DNA from: Deroplatys truncata
Lineage: Eukaryota > Arthropoda > Insecta > Mantodea > Mantidae
NCBI GenBank assembly: GCA_030765065.1
Contig: CM060983.1
Location: forward strand, 231,472,753-231,536,752
DNA: 64,000 nucleotides
Direction: 5' to 3'
The notes beneath the pieces were generated by a model that saw only the letters and a program-made list of their open reading frames with translations, ran no database searches and had not been told where the DNA came from. Made by a program: the position numbers and the translations under genes. This document shows, in pieces, positions 35,259-47,482 of this stretch. Positions within the stretch are counted from its first letter, which is position 1; each line of letters begins with the position of its first letter.

Positions 35259-35632
35259 TTTGTTTGGCAAATCGGCAGTGTTCGATTTTACTTTTTGGCA
35301 AATCAGCAGTCTGCACAATGAGTAAATGAGACAGGTTATAAAATTAACATAAAATCAATAATATTCGTTAACACAAGCGATCTGTGAGACTTCATTGTAC
35401 ATGTTGTGATAGTTTTCTTTTCATCATTTTATTTGGAAATTTGTTGTTGGGATTGTATCTTAAGTTACAAGCTCAAGCTCCCGTAACGTTGTTTAATTTA
35501 CTGAAGAATGACCTTGGGAGATGTTATATGTGCTGTTGTATCGGAATGTAAATTCGTGATGTAGATGAGCATTTCTTACAAACTGTGGAGCATTTGTGGC
35601 TCTCTGGAGAAATTGGTTCGGTATAACTTGCA

Positions 35633-35636
<4 letters not shown>
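35259..35636 (-). other. Jockey 3' region
   Basis: Reverse-strand sequence contains only a faint match to the end of Jockey ORF2 (a LHHEFTFRYN-like block near 35550) and then non-coding DNA. The boundary to the satellite near 35258 is approximate. Confidence 0.4.

Positions 35637-35672
<36 letters not shown>
35637..35672. repeat. (AT)n microsatellite
   Basis: About 18 uninterrupted TA units within the Jockey ORF2 remnant. Confidence 0.9.
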
Positions 35673-35677
<5 letters not shown>

Positions 35678-35689
35678 TCTTACGTGTGA

Positions 35690-36879
35690 CATATGGGAGC
35701 TGCATAAGTTAGTAATGGTTGAATTAATGATTTATAAATAAATAATTATTTATAAGGGTGGAGCAGTCCAGTGCAATTTTGGAGAATCTGTTGATTAATG
35801 GGTATAGGTTGGTAAATCTTGATCTAGCAAGTATTGTTATATGTGTAATATGATAATTTCATGCCACTCTGGTGCCCAGTAATACGCCAAGATATTTTAC
35901 TGGGATTTGGGATGGTAGCCAGGCTAGCTTTTCGTTGAGAAGATGTATACATGAGGGTTTTTTGTATGGTCTAAAAGAGAATATCTTTGTTCCTCTTTTG
36001 TGTATGTTGAGAGAAATGCGGCAAGTTTTAAGGCATCATGTCTGTAACGAAGGGTATGTTTAAAGGCAACTAATTGCTGTATTTAGTTGGAAGTGTGAAT
36101 AAAGTAGGGCAGTATTGTCTGCGTACATGGCTATAGAAGTAGATTGTATGTCGGGAATATCATGTGTAAATATATTAAACTGCAGAGTGAGAACTGATCC
36201 TTGTGATACTACTGCAGAAGTTGTTGATTCGAAGCCATTAGTGTGAACTGGAAATTGTCGCCTTAATAAAAAGCTTCTTATGATCTGAGTTAGATAATTT
36301 TGTAGCCCAGTTCTATAAAGTTTCACCAGAAGTCCCTCGTGCCACATTCGATCAAAGTCTTGAGCAACGCCAAGGAAGATTGCACCGGTGTACTGTTTCT
36401 TTTCAAATCCTTTAATTATTGAACTCGCGTTCCTTAATAATTGATGTGTAATGGAATGCTACGATGAAGACCAAATTAGAAATCTGGAATTTATTGATGT
36501 TGCTTAATAATGTCGTGAGGCGCTTTTGAAAGATTTTTTTTCAAATAATTTGGATAACGTTGGTAGTAGACTGCGATAACTCGATAGTTTATGTTTTGGT
36601 TTACCTGGTTTGTGAAAAACAACTTCTGCAAGTTTTCAGGTGTGTGGAAAGTAGCCAAATCTCAGAGAGACATTGAAAATTGTAGCTAAGTAAGTCAGAG
36701 TTTTATTAGTGAGCTTTTTTAACACTGTGTTAGGGATTAGATCATTTCCTGGAGACTTTTTAGCGCAAATTGATTGAGAAGTCTTTTAGATTTTTTTATA
36801 GATGTTTGAGCAATTCTGTTTGGTACCATTGGCTTGTTTATATGTTGACGTTTGTCTATGATCGTAAGAGTTTTCTGTT
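35690..36879 (-). pseudogene. Jockey-like reverse transcriptase, broken
   Basis: On the reverse strand the order is SPGNDLIPNTVLKKL (about 36740), HKPGKPKHKLSSYR (about 36600), motif A FDRMWHEGLL (about 36345), VSQGSVLTLQFNIF (about 36210) and active site MYADNTALL (about 36130). The YADD box has become YADN. The thumb block VKYLGVLLGTRV follows near 35890. The longest open part is 36060-36347; stops flank it. The family enzyme primes cDNA synthesis at nicked chromosomal DNA. There is no RNase H, as is usual for Jockey. Confidence 0.8.
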
Positions 36880-36889
36880 CATTATCACT
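36880..36889 (+). repeat. Target-site duplication, left copy
   Basis: CATTATCACT lies directly before the C-rich 5' end of element A copy 2 and is repeated at 45841-45850 after the tail of copy 3. No such repeat lies between copies 2 and 3. Confidence 0.75.
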
Positions 36890-37525
36890 CCCCCCAGGGG
36901 CTCACCTTATGTGAGTACGGGTTTGGTGTACCCGGGGGTTCCCGAGCCAATCATCGCCATCATCATTCTTCCACCCCTGTCCGGTCGAGGTGGGTTCGTT
37001 CTCGTGACCGGGGAACTCAAGTTAGGCTCTCGTGCGTTCTGTGCATTTCATTCCATGTCGCCCTCGCCATCGTTTCTTTCTTCTCTTTTACTTCTGCACA
37101 TTTCACACCACGTCCATTCATTTACGCATTTCTTTTTCTTCCTCGCCGGCATACCTTGCGTGCGAAATGCCCACACAGTTTTATTTTCTTTTACATTTTA
37201 TTTTAATCCTCCGTGGACACAGCCTGACGGATAGCCGTGCACTGGGTGCGCAGCTGGGTGAGTGGGTAATGGCGTCATCCCCACCATCCGAGGTCGTCAT
37301 GTAGGGTATGTGTTCGTATCCGCTGTTCAACTGCAGTCCCGCGGGAGGGCCATTGCATGAGCTGCTGACTTCCGACGGCCATTGGGTCCCTCTGTCTATG
37401 TTCTTGGAGGTGTGACCCTGGGGTGAGCTAGGTATAGATAGGCCACTCACCCAAGCCGGGGTAACGCCCGGAAAGTCAGAGCCCGAGTTCGGAGACGGTT
37501 GCAATGGTGGAGGATTTATTTCGCT

Positions 37526-38814
37526 ATGGAGCACCCTTTCTCCATTAATACCAACAAGCACCGAAAAATGTATGTAACAGAAGTGACACCACCGACAACT
37601 GGTTGTTACTTGGTCATTTCACGAACCGAAGAAGGACAAAGTTTTGAGAAGGTGAACCCTTTCATCATTCAAAAGGGCATTGATGCTATTGCTGGTGCGG
37701 TTCAGTCCTGCACTCGTCTACGGAATGGTTCCTTATTAGCACAAACGAAGTCCGATCAGCAAAGTAAGACCTTGTTGCGCGCTACGCTTCTACACGGCTA
37801 TCCCATCCGTGTGGAGAAGCACCGCACATTGAATTCCTGTCGAGGCATCATTACCACCCATAGCCTCATGGTATATCGGACGAGGACCTGGTTGAATATC
37901 TTGCAGACCAGAAAGTGACAGCTGTTCATCGAGTGCAGGCTAAACGCGACGGAATTTTAGTACCAACTCGTACCTTGTTTATCACTTTAGACGGCGTCGA
38001 TCTGTCCACGAGTCTTTCAGCAGGGTACGAGCGTATTGCTGTGAGGCCCTATACACCTAGACCTCTGCGTTGTTTCAAATGCCAACGTTTTGGGCATACA
38101 CAAGTCACCTATAAGAGTGCCGTTACCATCTGTGCCTCATGTAGCCAGCCGTCACACGAAGGTGCCTGTTCAACAGTCCCCGTCTGCGGTAATTGTAAAG
38201 GGTCTCATTCTGCGTCGTTTGCTGACTGTCCGCGGTACTTGGAAGAGAAGGCGATCTAGGAGATCCGGGTAAAGGAAAAACTCTCCTTCGCTGAAGCCCG
38301 GAGGCGCTATCATGCGCGCCAACATTCCCTCCTGCGATCTGGCACATTTAGTTCTGTTGCTGCCTCGCCAGTACCACGAGTAGATGCCGAAACTCAGACC
38401 TGGACCATGACTGCATTAACCGCCACTACCTTCCGGCCGTCCAAGTCTGCTACTGTTACCAAGCCCTATAAACCTGAACCAAAGTCAATGAAGTCGCAAG
38501 CCGCTGAAAAGAGACCAAAGCAGAAACTTCGTAGGGAAGATTTTCTGAAGGACCCTCCGCGTGCGCGCGGTAAGAAAAGTTCACCTTCTTCTCCTCCGAG
38601 GTCGCAGTCCCAGGAAACTCCTTGGACAAGCCGCGCTCAGCGGCACCCCACACCCATCGCCACCCAGAACCGATTCACGGCGCTTGAATTGGTTTCTGGT
38701 TCTGACGGCGTGGGCCCTCCCTTCTAGGAGCCTATGGAGTCTGACCAACTCCATACCAAAAGCTCGAGCCCAAAGGTTAAACAAAAGGTAATTTTAAGCC
38801 GCCCTTCTAAATAG
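37526..38814 (+). pseudogene. Family A copy 2 ORF1 (Gag-like)
   Basis: Start ATG 37526 (MEHPFSINTN) is chosen because the same context recurs in copy 1 and family B. An N-terminal block (GCYLVISRTEEGQSF..NPFIIQKG) resembles the RNA-recognition-like part of I-type ORF1 proteins. Three CCHC-type knuckles follow at 38060-38240: CFKCQRFGHTQVTY (last cysteine lost), CASC and CGNCKGSHSASFADC. A basic proline/serine-rich tail ends at TAG 38812-38814. One frameshift near 37915 and in-frame TAGs near 38257 and 38725 interrupt it, which is mild damage compared with copy 1. The protein would bind element RNA. Confidence 0.8.
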
Positions 38815-38834
38815 ACAGTTTATCCCTTTTCTTA

Positions 38835-41800
38835 ATGGCTATACTGACCTGGAATGTACGTGGTGTACGATCGCATAGGGCGTAACTGCAACTTTTACTG
38901 CGTTCCCATTCGCCTATGGTCGTGTGTTTGCAGGAGACTAAGCTTCGCCCTCATGATCCTTTTGATCTCCGAGAATATACTCCGGTTCGCTACGACCTTG
39001 AACCGGAAGAGAGTACTCCTGCTCATGGAGGTGTCATGTTGTAAGTGCGTAACGACGTTCATTTCTCGCTCTTACATCCGACTTGCAAGCTGTTGCCATT
39101 AGACTGCAGTTACCCGGTTTTTTCTTTTCTGTTTGCTCTGTATATTCACCTCCATCGTCTCCCCTCGCTAACGCGGACCTTCGAGATCTCTTGTCCGCTC
39201 TCCCAACACCATTTCTCCTGTTGGGAGATTTTAATGCCCATCACCCCCTGTGGGGTTCGCCAAGGGCTTGTGCGATAGGAACTCTTCTTTCCGACATTTT
39301 TGATCAGTTCAATCTCTCTGTACTCAATACAGGTGAGCCTACGTTTCTTTCTGATTCTTCCGGTACATTTTCTCACTTGGACCTTGCCGTTTGCTCACTT
39401 CAGCTTGCTAGTCGTCTTCAGTGGAACGTCGTCGCTGACACCTACTCCAGCGACCATTACCCCTGCATCGTTTCTCTTCTGTCACACCACGTACAGCATT
39501 CGAGAGTACCTACCTGGATATTCACAAAAGCCAACTGGAACTTGTATTCCAGCCTCGTGCATTTTGACGATCAGCCCTTCGCCGACATTAACCAACTAGC
39601 GCAGCACTTTACGTCTACGATTTTCTCTGCCGCCGAACGCGCAATTCCCCGTTCATCCTCTCAACCTCGGCAACCGCCTGTTCCGTGGTGGAACGAGGAT
39701 TGTCGGGACGCCGTTCGTGCCCGTAGAACTGCAATTAGGGTGTTTCGGAGACACCCTACACTTGATAGTTTGGTGACTTTTAAACAATCGCGCGCCAGGG
39801 CTCGTCGCATTATTCAGGATAGCAATAAGGCGTCGTGGACTCGTTTTGTCGAGTCTTTTAATCGCTTTACGCCTTCAACTGTTGTTTGGGATAAACTTTG
39901 TCGCTTCTCAGGTAAAGTATCGCATTGTACTGTTTCTGGCCTTCAGGTTTCCAATGCCAACATAGTGGATCCGGCTGCCATCGCTAACACTCTGGGTGCT
40001 GTCTTTGAGGCGGTTTCCAGTTCAGACCATTATCGAAGACCGGCTGGATTCCGACACCTTTACTTTTCGGTCTGCTAATAATGAGTGTTATAATGAACTT
40101 TTCACAATGAGGGAGCTGGAGCACGCTCTGCATTGCTCTGGGCACTCCGCCTGCTGGCCCGGACGGCATTCATGTCCTGATGTTAAAGAACCTTTCAGCC
40201 GACAGTAAACTCTTTCTCTTACAGGTCTATAACCGTATTTGGCAAGACGGCTCTTTTCCTTCCGTTTGGCGCGAAGCCACCATTGTCCCTATACTTAAGC
40301 TTGGGAAGGATCGCCAACTACCTTCCAGCTACCGCCCTATCTCCCTCACCAGTAGCATTTGCAAGGTGATGGAGCGCATGATCAACGGGCGGTTGACATG
40401 GTGGCTTGAGTCTCAGAAACTTCTAGCGAACTCTCAGTGCGGATTTCGCCGCTATCGCTCTACCGTCGACCATCTGGTGTCTCTGTCGACGCATATTATG
40501 AATGGATTTCTGAGAAAGTGTCAAACCGTGGCTGTATTTTTTGACCTGGAGAAAGCCTATGTCACCTGTTGGAGGGGCGGCATTTTACGTACACTTCACG
40601 CATGGAATCTCCGCGGTCGTCTTCCCATATTTCTTCGGGAGTTTATGACGGACCGCGTCTTTCGTGTACGTGTGGGCTCGGTTTTATCTATTCGTTTTAT
40701 TCAAGAGAACGGAGTACCGCAGGGCTCTGTACTCAGTGTCACACTTTTTGCAATTGCTGTCAACCCCATTGCTGATTGTATTCCAACTGGAATTTCTTCG
40801 TCCCTTTTTGTTGACGATTTTGCCATTTATTGCAGTTCACGGCGGACCTGTCTACTCGAACGCCGTCTCCAGAGCTGTATCGACCGTCTCTACGCCTGGA
40901 GTAACGCCAACGGCTTTAATTTCTCCGCCGAGAAATCCGTTTGCATCAACTTCTGGCGCCGGAAGGCTTTCCCTCCGCCCTCTCTCCATCATGGGTCGGA
41001 GGTCCTTCCATTTGCAGACGAGGTGAAATTTTTGGGGATGGTCTTTGAACGGAAGCTGAGCTGGACTTCTCACGTTTCCTTTTTTAAAGCAAAGTGTGAC
41101 CGTTCTCTTAATCTTTTACGTGTTTTAAGTGGCACATCCTGGGGAGCTGATCGGACCGTCCTTCGCTTTTATCGCTCTTTGGTCCGATCCAAGCTTGATT
41201 ACGGGTATGTTTATTCGTCGGCACGTCCATCTGTGTTACGTCGATTGAATGCCATTCACTATCGTGGCACGAGTCGCTACAGGGGCCTTTCCAACCAGCC
41301 CTGTTGCTAGTCTGTATGCTGAAGCTGCAGAGCCTCCGCTGTCCTACCGTCGTGAGATGCGTTTGTGCAGCTATGCCTGTCGACTCTCAAGCTTGCCTGA
41401 CCACCCGTCCTTCCCGACATTTTACGAGGATTCGCTTGATCGGCAATATTTAGTTAGCTCCTCTGCCTTGCTCCATCCAGGGGTTCGATTTCGAAAGCTT
41501 CTTCGGCATTTGGACTTTACGCCAGCGCCGGCCCTTCGTCGTGGGGAAACGCGTTTTCCTATTTGGTCGCGCGCTGAGGCCCACTGTCTCCTCGGGTTAA
41601 CGTTGCTGCCGAAGAATGAGACCCCTGCTTCAGTCCTTAGATCCGCATTTTTAGAACTACAGGCAATATTCGGGGACTCATTTTATTTATACTGATGGGT
41701 CTAACACTGATGTTGGCGTAGGATGTGCCTTTGTTTTAGGTGCGCATAGTTTTACTCTTCGTTTACCCGGGCAATGTTCGATTTATACCGCCGAACTTTT

Positions 41801-42483
41801 TGGTATCTATCAATGTGTTTTATACATTCAGCGGCACGTCTTACGGCGTTGTGTTGTTTGTACGGACTCTCTGAGTGCCCTTCAGAGTATTAACGCGCTG
41901 TACACTTACCACCCCCTCGTACAGCGCATTCATGACCTGCTCCACTCGCTTGGTGCTTCTGACATCAGCGTGTCCTTCGTGTGGATTCCAGGTAATGTGG
42001 GCATCTCAGGGAACGAGTCTGCCGACGCCGCTGCCAAATCGGCGATTTTATCCTCCAGATTTTTAACTCTGTTGCTCCCTCGTCTGATTTTAATGTTATG
42101 TTACGTCACCGCATCCTCTCGCTATGGCGCGATGAGCGGACGTCCCTCCGGGGGAACAAGTTGCGGAAGGTTAAACCTCTCCCGTTAATCTGGAGCACCT
42201 CTTCTCGTTCTTGTCATGAAGAGGTGATTTTAGCTCGTCTACGAATCGGACATTGTCTTTTTAGTCATAGATACCTGCTCATTGGTGACCCCGCACCAGT
42301 ATGCGAGCAATGTGCTGCGCCCTTAACAGTGTGTCACATTTTAACAGAGTGTCAAGTTTTAGCTCCATTGCGCAATCGTATGGGCCTGCCTGTTGGCATA
42401 GCCAATGTTTTGGCCGACGACGCGAAACTGTAGAATGTCTTTTATGTTTTATCAATGGCAGTGGTTTTAATCGGCGCATTTGA
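38835..42483 (+). pseudogene. Family A copy 2 ORF2 (APE endonuclease, RT, RNase H)
   Basis: ATG 38835 opens MAILTWNVRGVRSHRA, then a TAA follows. The endonuclease continues with VCLQETKL (about 38925), LLGDFNAHHPLW (about 39220) and SSDHYP (about 39450). The RT has YRPISLTSSICKVMER, motif A FFDLEKAYVTCW (aspartate after AY changed to V), NGVPQGSVLS and FVDDFAIY (40180-41310 open). RNase H catalytic residues are all visible across frames: YTDGS (about 41688), YTAELFG, CTDSLSAL and GNESADAAAK (about 42015). It ends near FNRRI at 42483 with a late HCC-like CEQC..C motif. About five frameshifts separate the blocks. Confidence 0.85.
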
Positions 42484-42725
42484 TGCGTTGAGCGTCTTTT
42501 AACACTATGATTTTATATTGTTTTAATGGGGGCCCTACCCCCCTGTGGTCATAAGACGCTCACGTTCTATGCGTTCTATAGTTCTTAACACGTTTTACTA
42601 TTTTATTGCATTGTTTCACGTAGCTTTTATAGTGGTTTTAACTATTGGTGACTGATTTTAGAGTAATTTTGTCTATGTGCTTTTTTACTCGTATTTTATT
42701 TTTGGACCTTCAATTTTATACTCTG

Positions 42726-42762
42726 TAAGGGCGCTGATGACCATAGCAGTTTAGCGCCCTTA
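42726..42762 (+). other. 3'-terminal hairpin of element A copy 2
   Basis: TAAGGGCGCT and AGCGCCCTTA form a perfect 10-bp stem with a 17-nt loop, 9 bp before the ATC repeats. It probably marks the RNA 3' end for the reverse transcriptase (inference). Confidence 0.65.
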
Positions 42763-42780
42763 AACCGCATATCATCATCA

Positions 42781-45534
42781 TTGATAATTTGGTGACTTTT
42801 AAACAATCGCGCGCCAGGGCTCGTCGCATTATTCAGGATAGCAAGAAGGCGGCGTGGACTCGTTTTGTCGAGTCTTTTAATCGCTTTACGCCTTCATCTG
42901 TTGTTTGGGATAAACTTCGTCGCTTCTCAGGTAAAGTGTCGCATTGTACTGTTTCTGGCCTTCAGGTTTCCAATGCCAACATAGTGGATCTGGTTGCCAT
43001 CGCTAACATTCTGGGTGCTGCCTTTGAGGCGGTTTCCAGTTCAGACCATTATTCCGCCGGCTTTCGCTCTATCGAAGACCGGCTGGATTCCGACACCTTT
43101 ACTTTTCGGTCTGCTAATAATGAGTGTTATAATGAACTTTTCACAATGAAGGAGCTGGAGCACGCTTTTCATTGCTCTAGGCACTCCGTTCCTGGCCGGA
43201 CGGCATTCATGTCCTGGTGTTAAAGAACCTTTCAGCCGACATTAAACTCTTTCTCTTACAGGTCTATCACCGTATTAGGCAAGCCGACTTTTTTCCTTCC
43301 GTTTGGCGCGAAGCCACCATTGTCCCTATACTTAAGCCTGGAAATGATCGCCAACTACCTTCCAGCTACCGCCCTATCTCCCTCACCAGTTGCATTTGCA
43401 AGGTGATGGAGCGCATGATCAACGGGCGGTTGACATGGTGGCTTGAGTCTCAGAAACTTCTCGCGAACTCTCAGTGCAGATTTCGCCTCTATTGCTCTAC
43501 CGTCGACCATCTGGTGTCCCTGTCGACGCATATTATGAATGGATTTTTGAGAAAGGTTCAAACGGTGGCTGTATTTTTTCACCTGGAGAAAGCTTATGAC
43601 ACCTGTTGGAGGGGGGGCATTTTACGTACACTTCACGCATGGAATCTCCGCGGTCGTCTTCCCATATTTCTTCCGGAGTTTATGACGGACCGCGTTTTTC
43701 GTGTGCGTGTGGGCTCGGTTTTATCTAGTCGTTTTATTCAAGAGAACGGAGTACCGCAGGCTGTGTACTCAGTGTCACCCTTTTTGCAATTGCTATCAGT
43801 CCCATTGTTGATTGTATTCCACCTGTCATTTCATCGTCCCTTTTTGTTGACGATTTTGCCATTTATTGCAGTTCACGGCGGACCTGTCTACTCGAACGCC
43901 GTCTCCAGAGCTGTAACGACCGTCTCTACGCCTGGAGTAACACCAACGGCTTTAATTTCTCCGTCGAAAAATCCGTCTGTATCAATTTCTAGCGCCGGAA
44001 GGTTTTCCCTCCACCCTCTCTACATCTTGGGCCAGGGATACTTCCCTTTGCAGACGAGGCGAAATTTTTGGGGTTGATATTTGATAGGAAGCTGAGCTGG
44101 CTGTCGCACATTTAGTTTTTAAAAGCAAAGTGTGACCGTTCTCTTAATCTTTTACGTGTTTTAAGTGGCACATCTTGGGGAGCTAATCGGACCGTCCTTC
44201 TACATCTTTATCGCTCTCTGGTCCGATCCAAGCTTGATTACGGGTGCATTGTCTATTCGTCGGCGCGTCCATCTGTTTTACGTCGATTGAATGTCATTCA
44301 CCATCGTGGCATAAGAGTCGCTACGGGGGCCTTTCCAACCAGCCCTGTACCCAGTCTATATGCTGAAGCTGCAGAGCCTCCGCTGTCCTTCCGGCGTGAG
44401 ATGCTTTTGTGCAGCTATGCCTGTCGACTCTCAAGCTTGCCTGACCACCCGTCTTTCGAGGTATTTTACGAAGATTCGCTTGATCGGCAATATTTCGTTA
44501 GCTCCTCTGCCTTGCTCCATCCAGGGGTTCGATTTCGAAAGCTTCTTCGGCATTTGGACTTTACGCCAGCGCCGGCCCTTCCCAGGGGGGAAACGCGCTT
44601 TCCTCCATGGTTGCGAGCTGAGGCCCAGTGTCACCTTGGGTTGACGTCAGTGTCGAAGAATGAGACCCCTTCTTCAGTTCTTAGATCGGGCTTTTTAAAA
44701 CTTCGGGTGCAGTTCGGGGACTTTCGTTTTATATATGCTGGTGGGTCTAAGACTGATGTTGGCGTAGGGTGTGCCTTTGTTGATGATAATCGTAGTTTTA
44801 CATTTCGTTTACCCGGGCAATGTTCGATTTTTACCGACGAACGTTTTAGTATTTATCAGTCACTTTTATACGTCCAGCGGTACGACTTACGACTCTGTTT
44901 TATTAGTTCGTACTCCCTGAGTGCTCTTCAAAGTATTCGCGCACTGTACAATTACCACCCCGTCGTACAGCGCATACATGACCTGGTCCACTCGCTTGGT
45001 GCCTCTGACATCAGCGTCTCCTTCATGTGGATTCCAGGTCATTTGGGCATCTCAGGGAACGATTCGGCCGACGCCGCTGCGAAATCGGCGATTTTATTAC
45101 CCAGATTTTTTACCTCTGTTGTTCCCTCGTCAGATTCGTGTGTTATTTTACGTCGCCGCATCCTCTCGCTTTGGCGCGATGAGTGGACGGCCCTCCGGGG
45201 GAACAAATTGCGGGAAGTTAAGCCTCTCCCGTTAATCTGGGGTACCTCTTCTCGTTCTACACGTCGGGAAGAGGTACTTTTAGCCCGTTTACGAATTGGA
45301 CATTGCCTTTTTAGTCATAGATACTTGCTCAGTGGTGACCCTGCTGCACTGTGTCAGCAGTGTGATGCGCCCTTAACGGTGCGCCACATTTTAACTCAGT
45401 GTCAAGTTTTAGCTCCACTGCGCGTTCTCGTGGGTCTGCCTGTTGGCATGGCCAACGTTTTGGCAGACGACGCGCATGCTGTAGAATGTCTTTTACGTTT
45501 TACAAGTGACATTGGTTTTAATCGGCGCATTTGA
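42781..45534 (+). pseudogene. Family A copy 3 ORF2 C-terminal part
   Basis: Three open pieces (42789-43223, 43217-44077, 44287-45534) carry the RT and RNase H. Motif A reads FFHLEKAYDTCW, so the first catalytic aspartate is histidine; FVDDFAIY is kept near 43840. The last piece is 415 codons long and covers the RT thumb, RNase H and the C-terminal CQQC..C knuckle, ending FNRRI at 45534. Its RNase H has lost residues: YAGGS for YTDGS, TDERF for TAELF, and SSYSLSAL for CTDSLSAL. It cannot be active. Confidence 0.85.
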
Positions 45535-45784
45535 TGCGCTGGGCGTCTTTTAGCTTTGAGATTTTATATTGTCTGTTTTAATGGGGCTCTTATCCCCGAC
45601 CGACATAAGGCGCTCATGTCCCTTGCATTCTAAGTTCTTGACACGTTTTATTCTTTTAGTGACCATGATTTTAGTGTGTAGATTTTAGTTTTTGGTCTGT
45701 TGCGTTTTTTAGTGTTTTTGACCAAGCGGGTTTGTGTGTGGGTTTTTAGTTTTTTGACTTTTCGATTTTATATTTTATACATTG

Positions 45785-45821
45785 TAAGGGCGCTAATAAC
45801 CCTAGCATTTGAGCGCCCTTA
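45785..45821 (+). other. 3'-terminal hairpin of element A copy 3
   Basis: TAAGGGCGCT and AGCGCCCTTA form a perfect 10-bp stem, same as copy 2, although the loop sequence differs. Confidence 0.65.
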
Positions 45822-45840
45822 AGCCCTATCACATCATCAT

Positions 45841-45850
45841 CATTATCACT
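45841..45850 (+). repeat. Target-site duplication, right copy
   Basis: CATTATCACT follows the ATC tail of copy 3 and equals 36880-36889. The first bases could also be read as tail. Confidence 0.7.
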
Positions 45851-47440
45851 GTTGTTGGATTTAAACATGTTTCCATAGTGCGGAGCTAGCAGGGTGCATT
45901 TATATTATATATCGGTGACGATGAGGTTATTTGCATACAAAGAGGGAATATCATTTGGTTCTCTTAATATTCGTTTAGTAGCCCCAATGAGTGTTGTCAC
46001 AGTTGGAGAAATTAAAAATTGAGTTTTATTTATGGAAGCTCTTTAACTGTTATGTTCCTTAGCGTCCCATTCTATATTAGACGTGAAAAACCGGAAATTT
46101 TTCTCAGACCCCTCTTTATCGGGCTTGAGGTTCTTTTACATGCCGTAAATACGACACGGGAACACCAGCTTTACTTCCCTTTCGAAGGAAGCCATGCTAA
46201 AGAGTTTTACGCCTGAAAAAATCCATCGCCCTCCGCCGGGTTTGAACCCGCGACCTTGGGAACTAGAGGCTAGCATGGTAACCACTACACCACGGAGGAC
46301 GACACGGTTGTAGAGAGATGATAAGTGTGAGTGATATGATTTAAGCCGAAATTGTTCTACCTCATGCTTAATTATGCGCATAAAATTATTAAGTATCATT
46401 TTGTTCCAAGGTTGTAGTTCTCCTTACCATCTACGTCCAATGTGATGTTTGTCCTGAATTAATTGAAGAATGTGTGAATGTAAATAGAAATTCGGCCATG
46501 GTCTTCTAAAGCAAACTGTTGATTCATTCACAAGTGAACAAATTGTTTCAATAAAAGTTTTAACAACATTATCAACATCTGTTCTTCTTGCAGGATGATA
46601 TGCTGATTCCAGATTAAAATCCAGTGCTGCCTGGAATCTGCTTCATTGAACAAAACCATTGATGAGCCTTGGTGTGTCATTAAGATATTAGTGCGCAGTT
46701 GAAAATTTATTTAACCTGGGCAGTGGTAGGAATCAAGTGATGTTGATGTATGTCTGCAGCGGCATGTTTTCACGAGTTCCGTGAGTCAAGGATATCAGGA
46801 GAAGTGCTTACATTATATGAGTAGTATGTTTGTTCATCTGGAGCTAATATATGCTTGTTAGTGCACTCATAGAGTTTGTGGTTCTGTATCCCCAAGAAGT
46901 ATGTTTGTATCTCCCAGCAGTAGGTTTGAGCCAGTCGCTGGAAAGAGCGAGGAAAGATAGGTTACATTGAGCAAATAGGGTGGACGTTTATAAACGAAAA
47001 GTAGTACAAAGTCATTTTGCTACCATTGCACTTGAATCCCAACAGTTCCCAGATCTGTCGAAGTTGATATCAATGTTGTTGATTCGAAGATGGCTTATGG
47101 CCAATATTGTGACGTATTATTATTGTTACTCCTCCTGAGGCGGTTTTAACCGTTCTATCATTCCTATACACTTTGTAACGAGGGATTTTAAAAGATTCAT
47201 TTCGTATAAAGTGTGTTTCGGTTACACAGGCTATGTCAGTATTGTGAATCGTTAAAAAGAAAATAAAAGAAACACATTTAGGGACAAGACCATTTGCATT
47301 TCAGTTAACTGATGTACCGACAAATATTTACATGTTGCCCTTTTGAGAAATTGAAGATAGCATAGAGACGATGAATTGTTGAGCTTCTGGGAAATTTTCA
47401 TTGCTAAGGACACAATATGAAGGGTAGCACTGGTTAACAG
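45851..47440 (-). pseudogene. Jockey-like ORF2 endonuclease part, broken by a SINE
   Basis: On the reverse strand the frame near 47120-47255 gives DIACVTETHF and SGGVTIIIRH, the APE endonuclease core with its catalytic glutamate. Weaker blocks continue to PDILDSRNS (about 46790). After the SINE (46014-46303) the linker to the RT resumes (ATKRILREPNDIPSLY, about 45975). Stops occur throughout. It connects to the RT at 36879 across the element A dimer. Confidence 0.7.
46014..46303 (-). repeat. tRNA-derived SINE, copy 3
   Basis: Reverse orientation, head at 46303. It interrupts the Jockey ORF2 remnant. Immediately upstream of the head is Jockey sequence (AATTTCGGCTTAAATCAT on the reverse strand). 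The same sequence precedes SINE copy 5 at about 49218, so both derive from one insertion. Confidence 0.85.
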
Positions 47441-47482
47441 AGTAATAGAAGACAAGAGAATGAATCTGAGTTTGAGCCGTCG

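Larger units (their letters stand above)
36890..42780 (+). mobile_element. I-like LINE, family A copy 2 (full length)
   Basis: It begins CCCCCCAGGGGCTC, has a 0.6-kb 5' UTR, ORF1, ORF2, a 3' UTR, a terminal hairpin (42726-42762) and a tail ATATCATCATCAT. It passes straight into copy 3 with no target repeat between. Its 3' UTR differs from that of copies 1 and 3, indicating a separate subfamily. Compared with copy 3 it lacks about 19 bp near 40036. Confidence 0.85.
42781..45840 (+). mobile_element. I-like LINE, family A copy 3 (5'-truncated, fused to copy 2)
   Basis: It starts abruptly inside ORF2 (TTGATAATTTGGTGAC, equal to about 39760 in copy 2) right after the ATC tail of copy 2. It runs to its own hairpin and ACATCATCATCAT tail. 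The 3' UTR resembles copy 1 (shared AAGCGGGTTTGTGT) rather than copy 2. The right side shows the CATTATCACT repeat whose partner lies left of copy 2. Confidence 0.85.
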
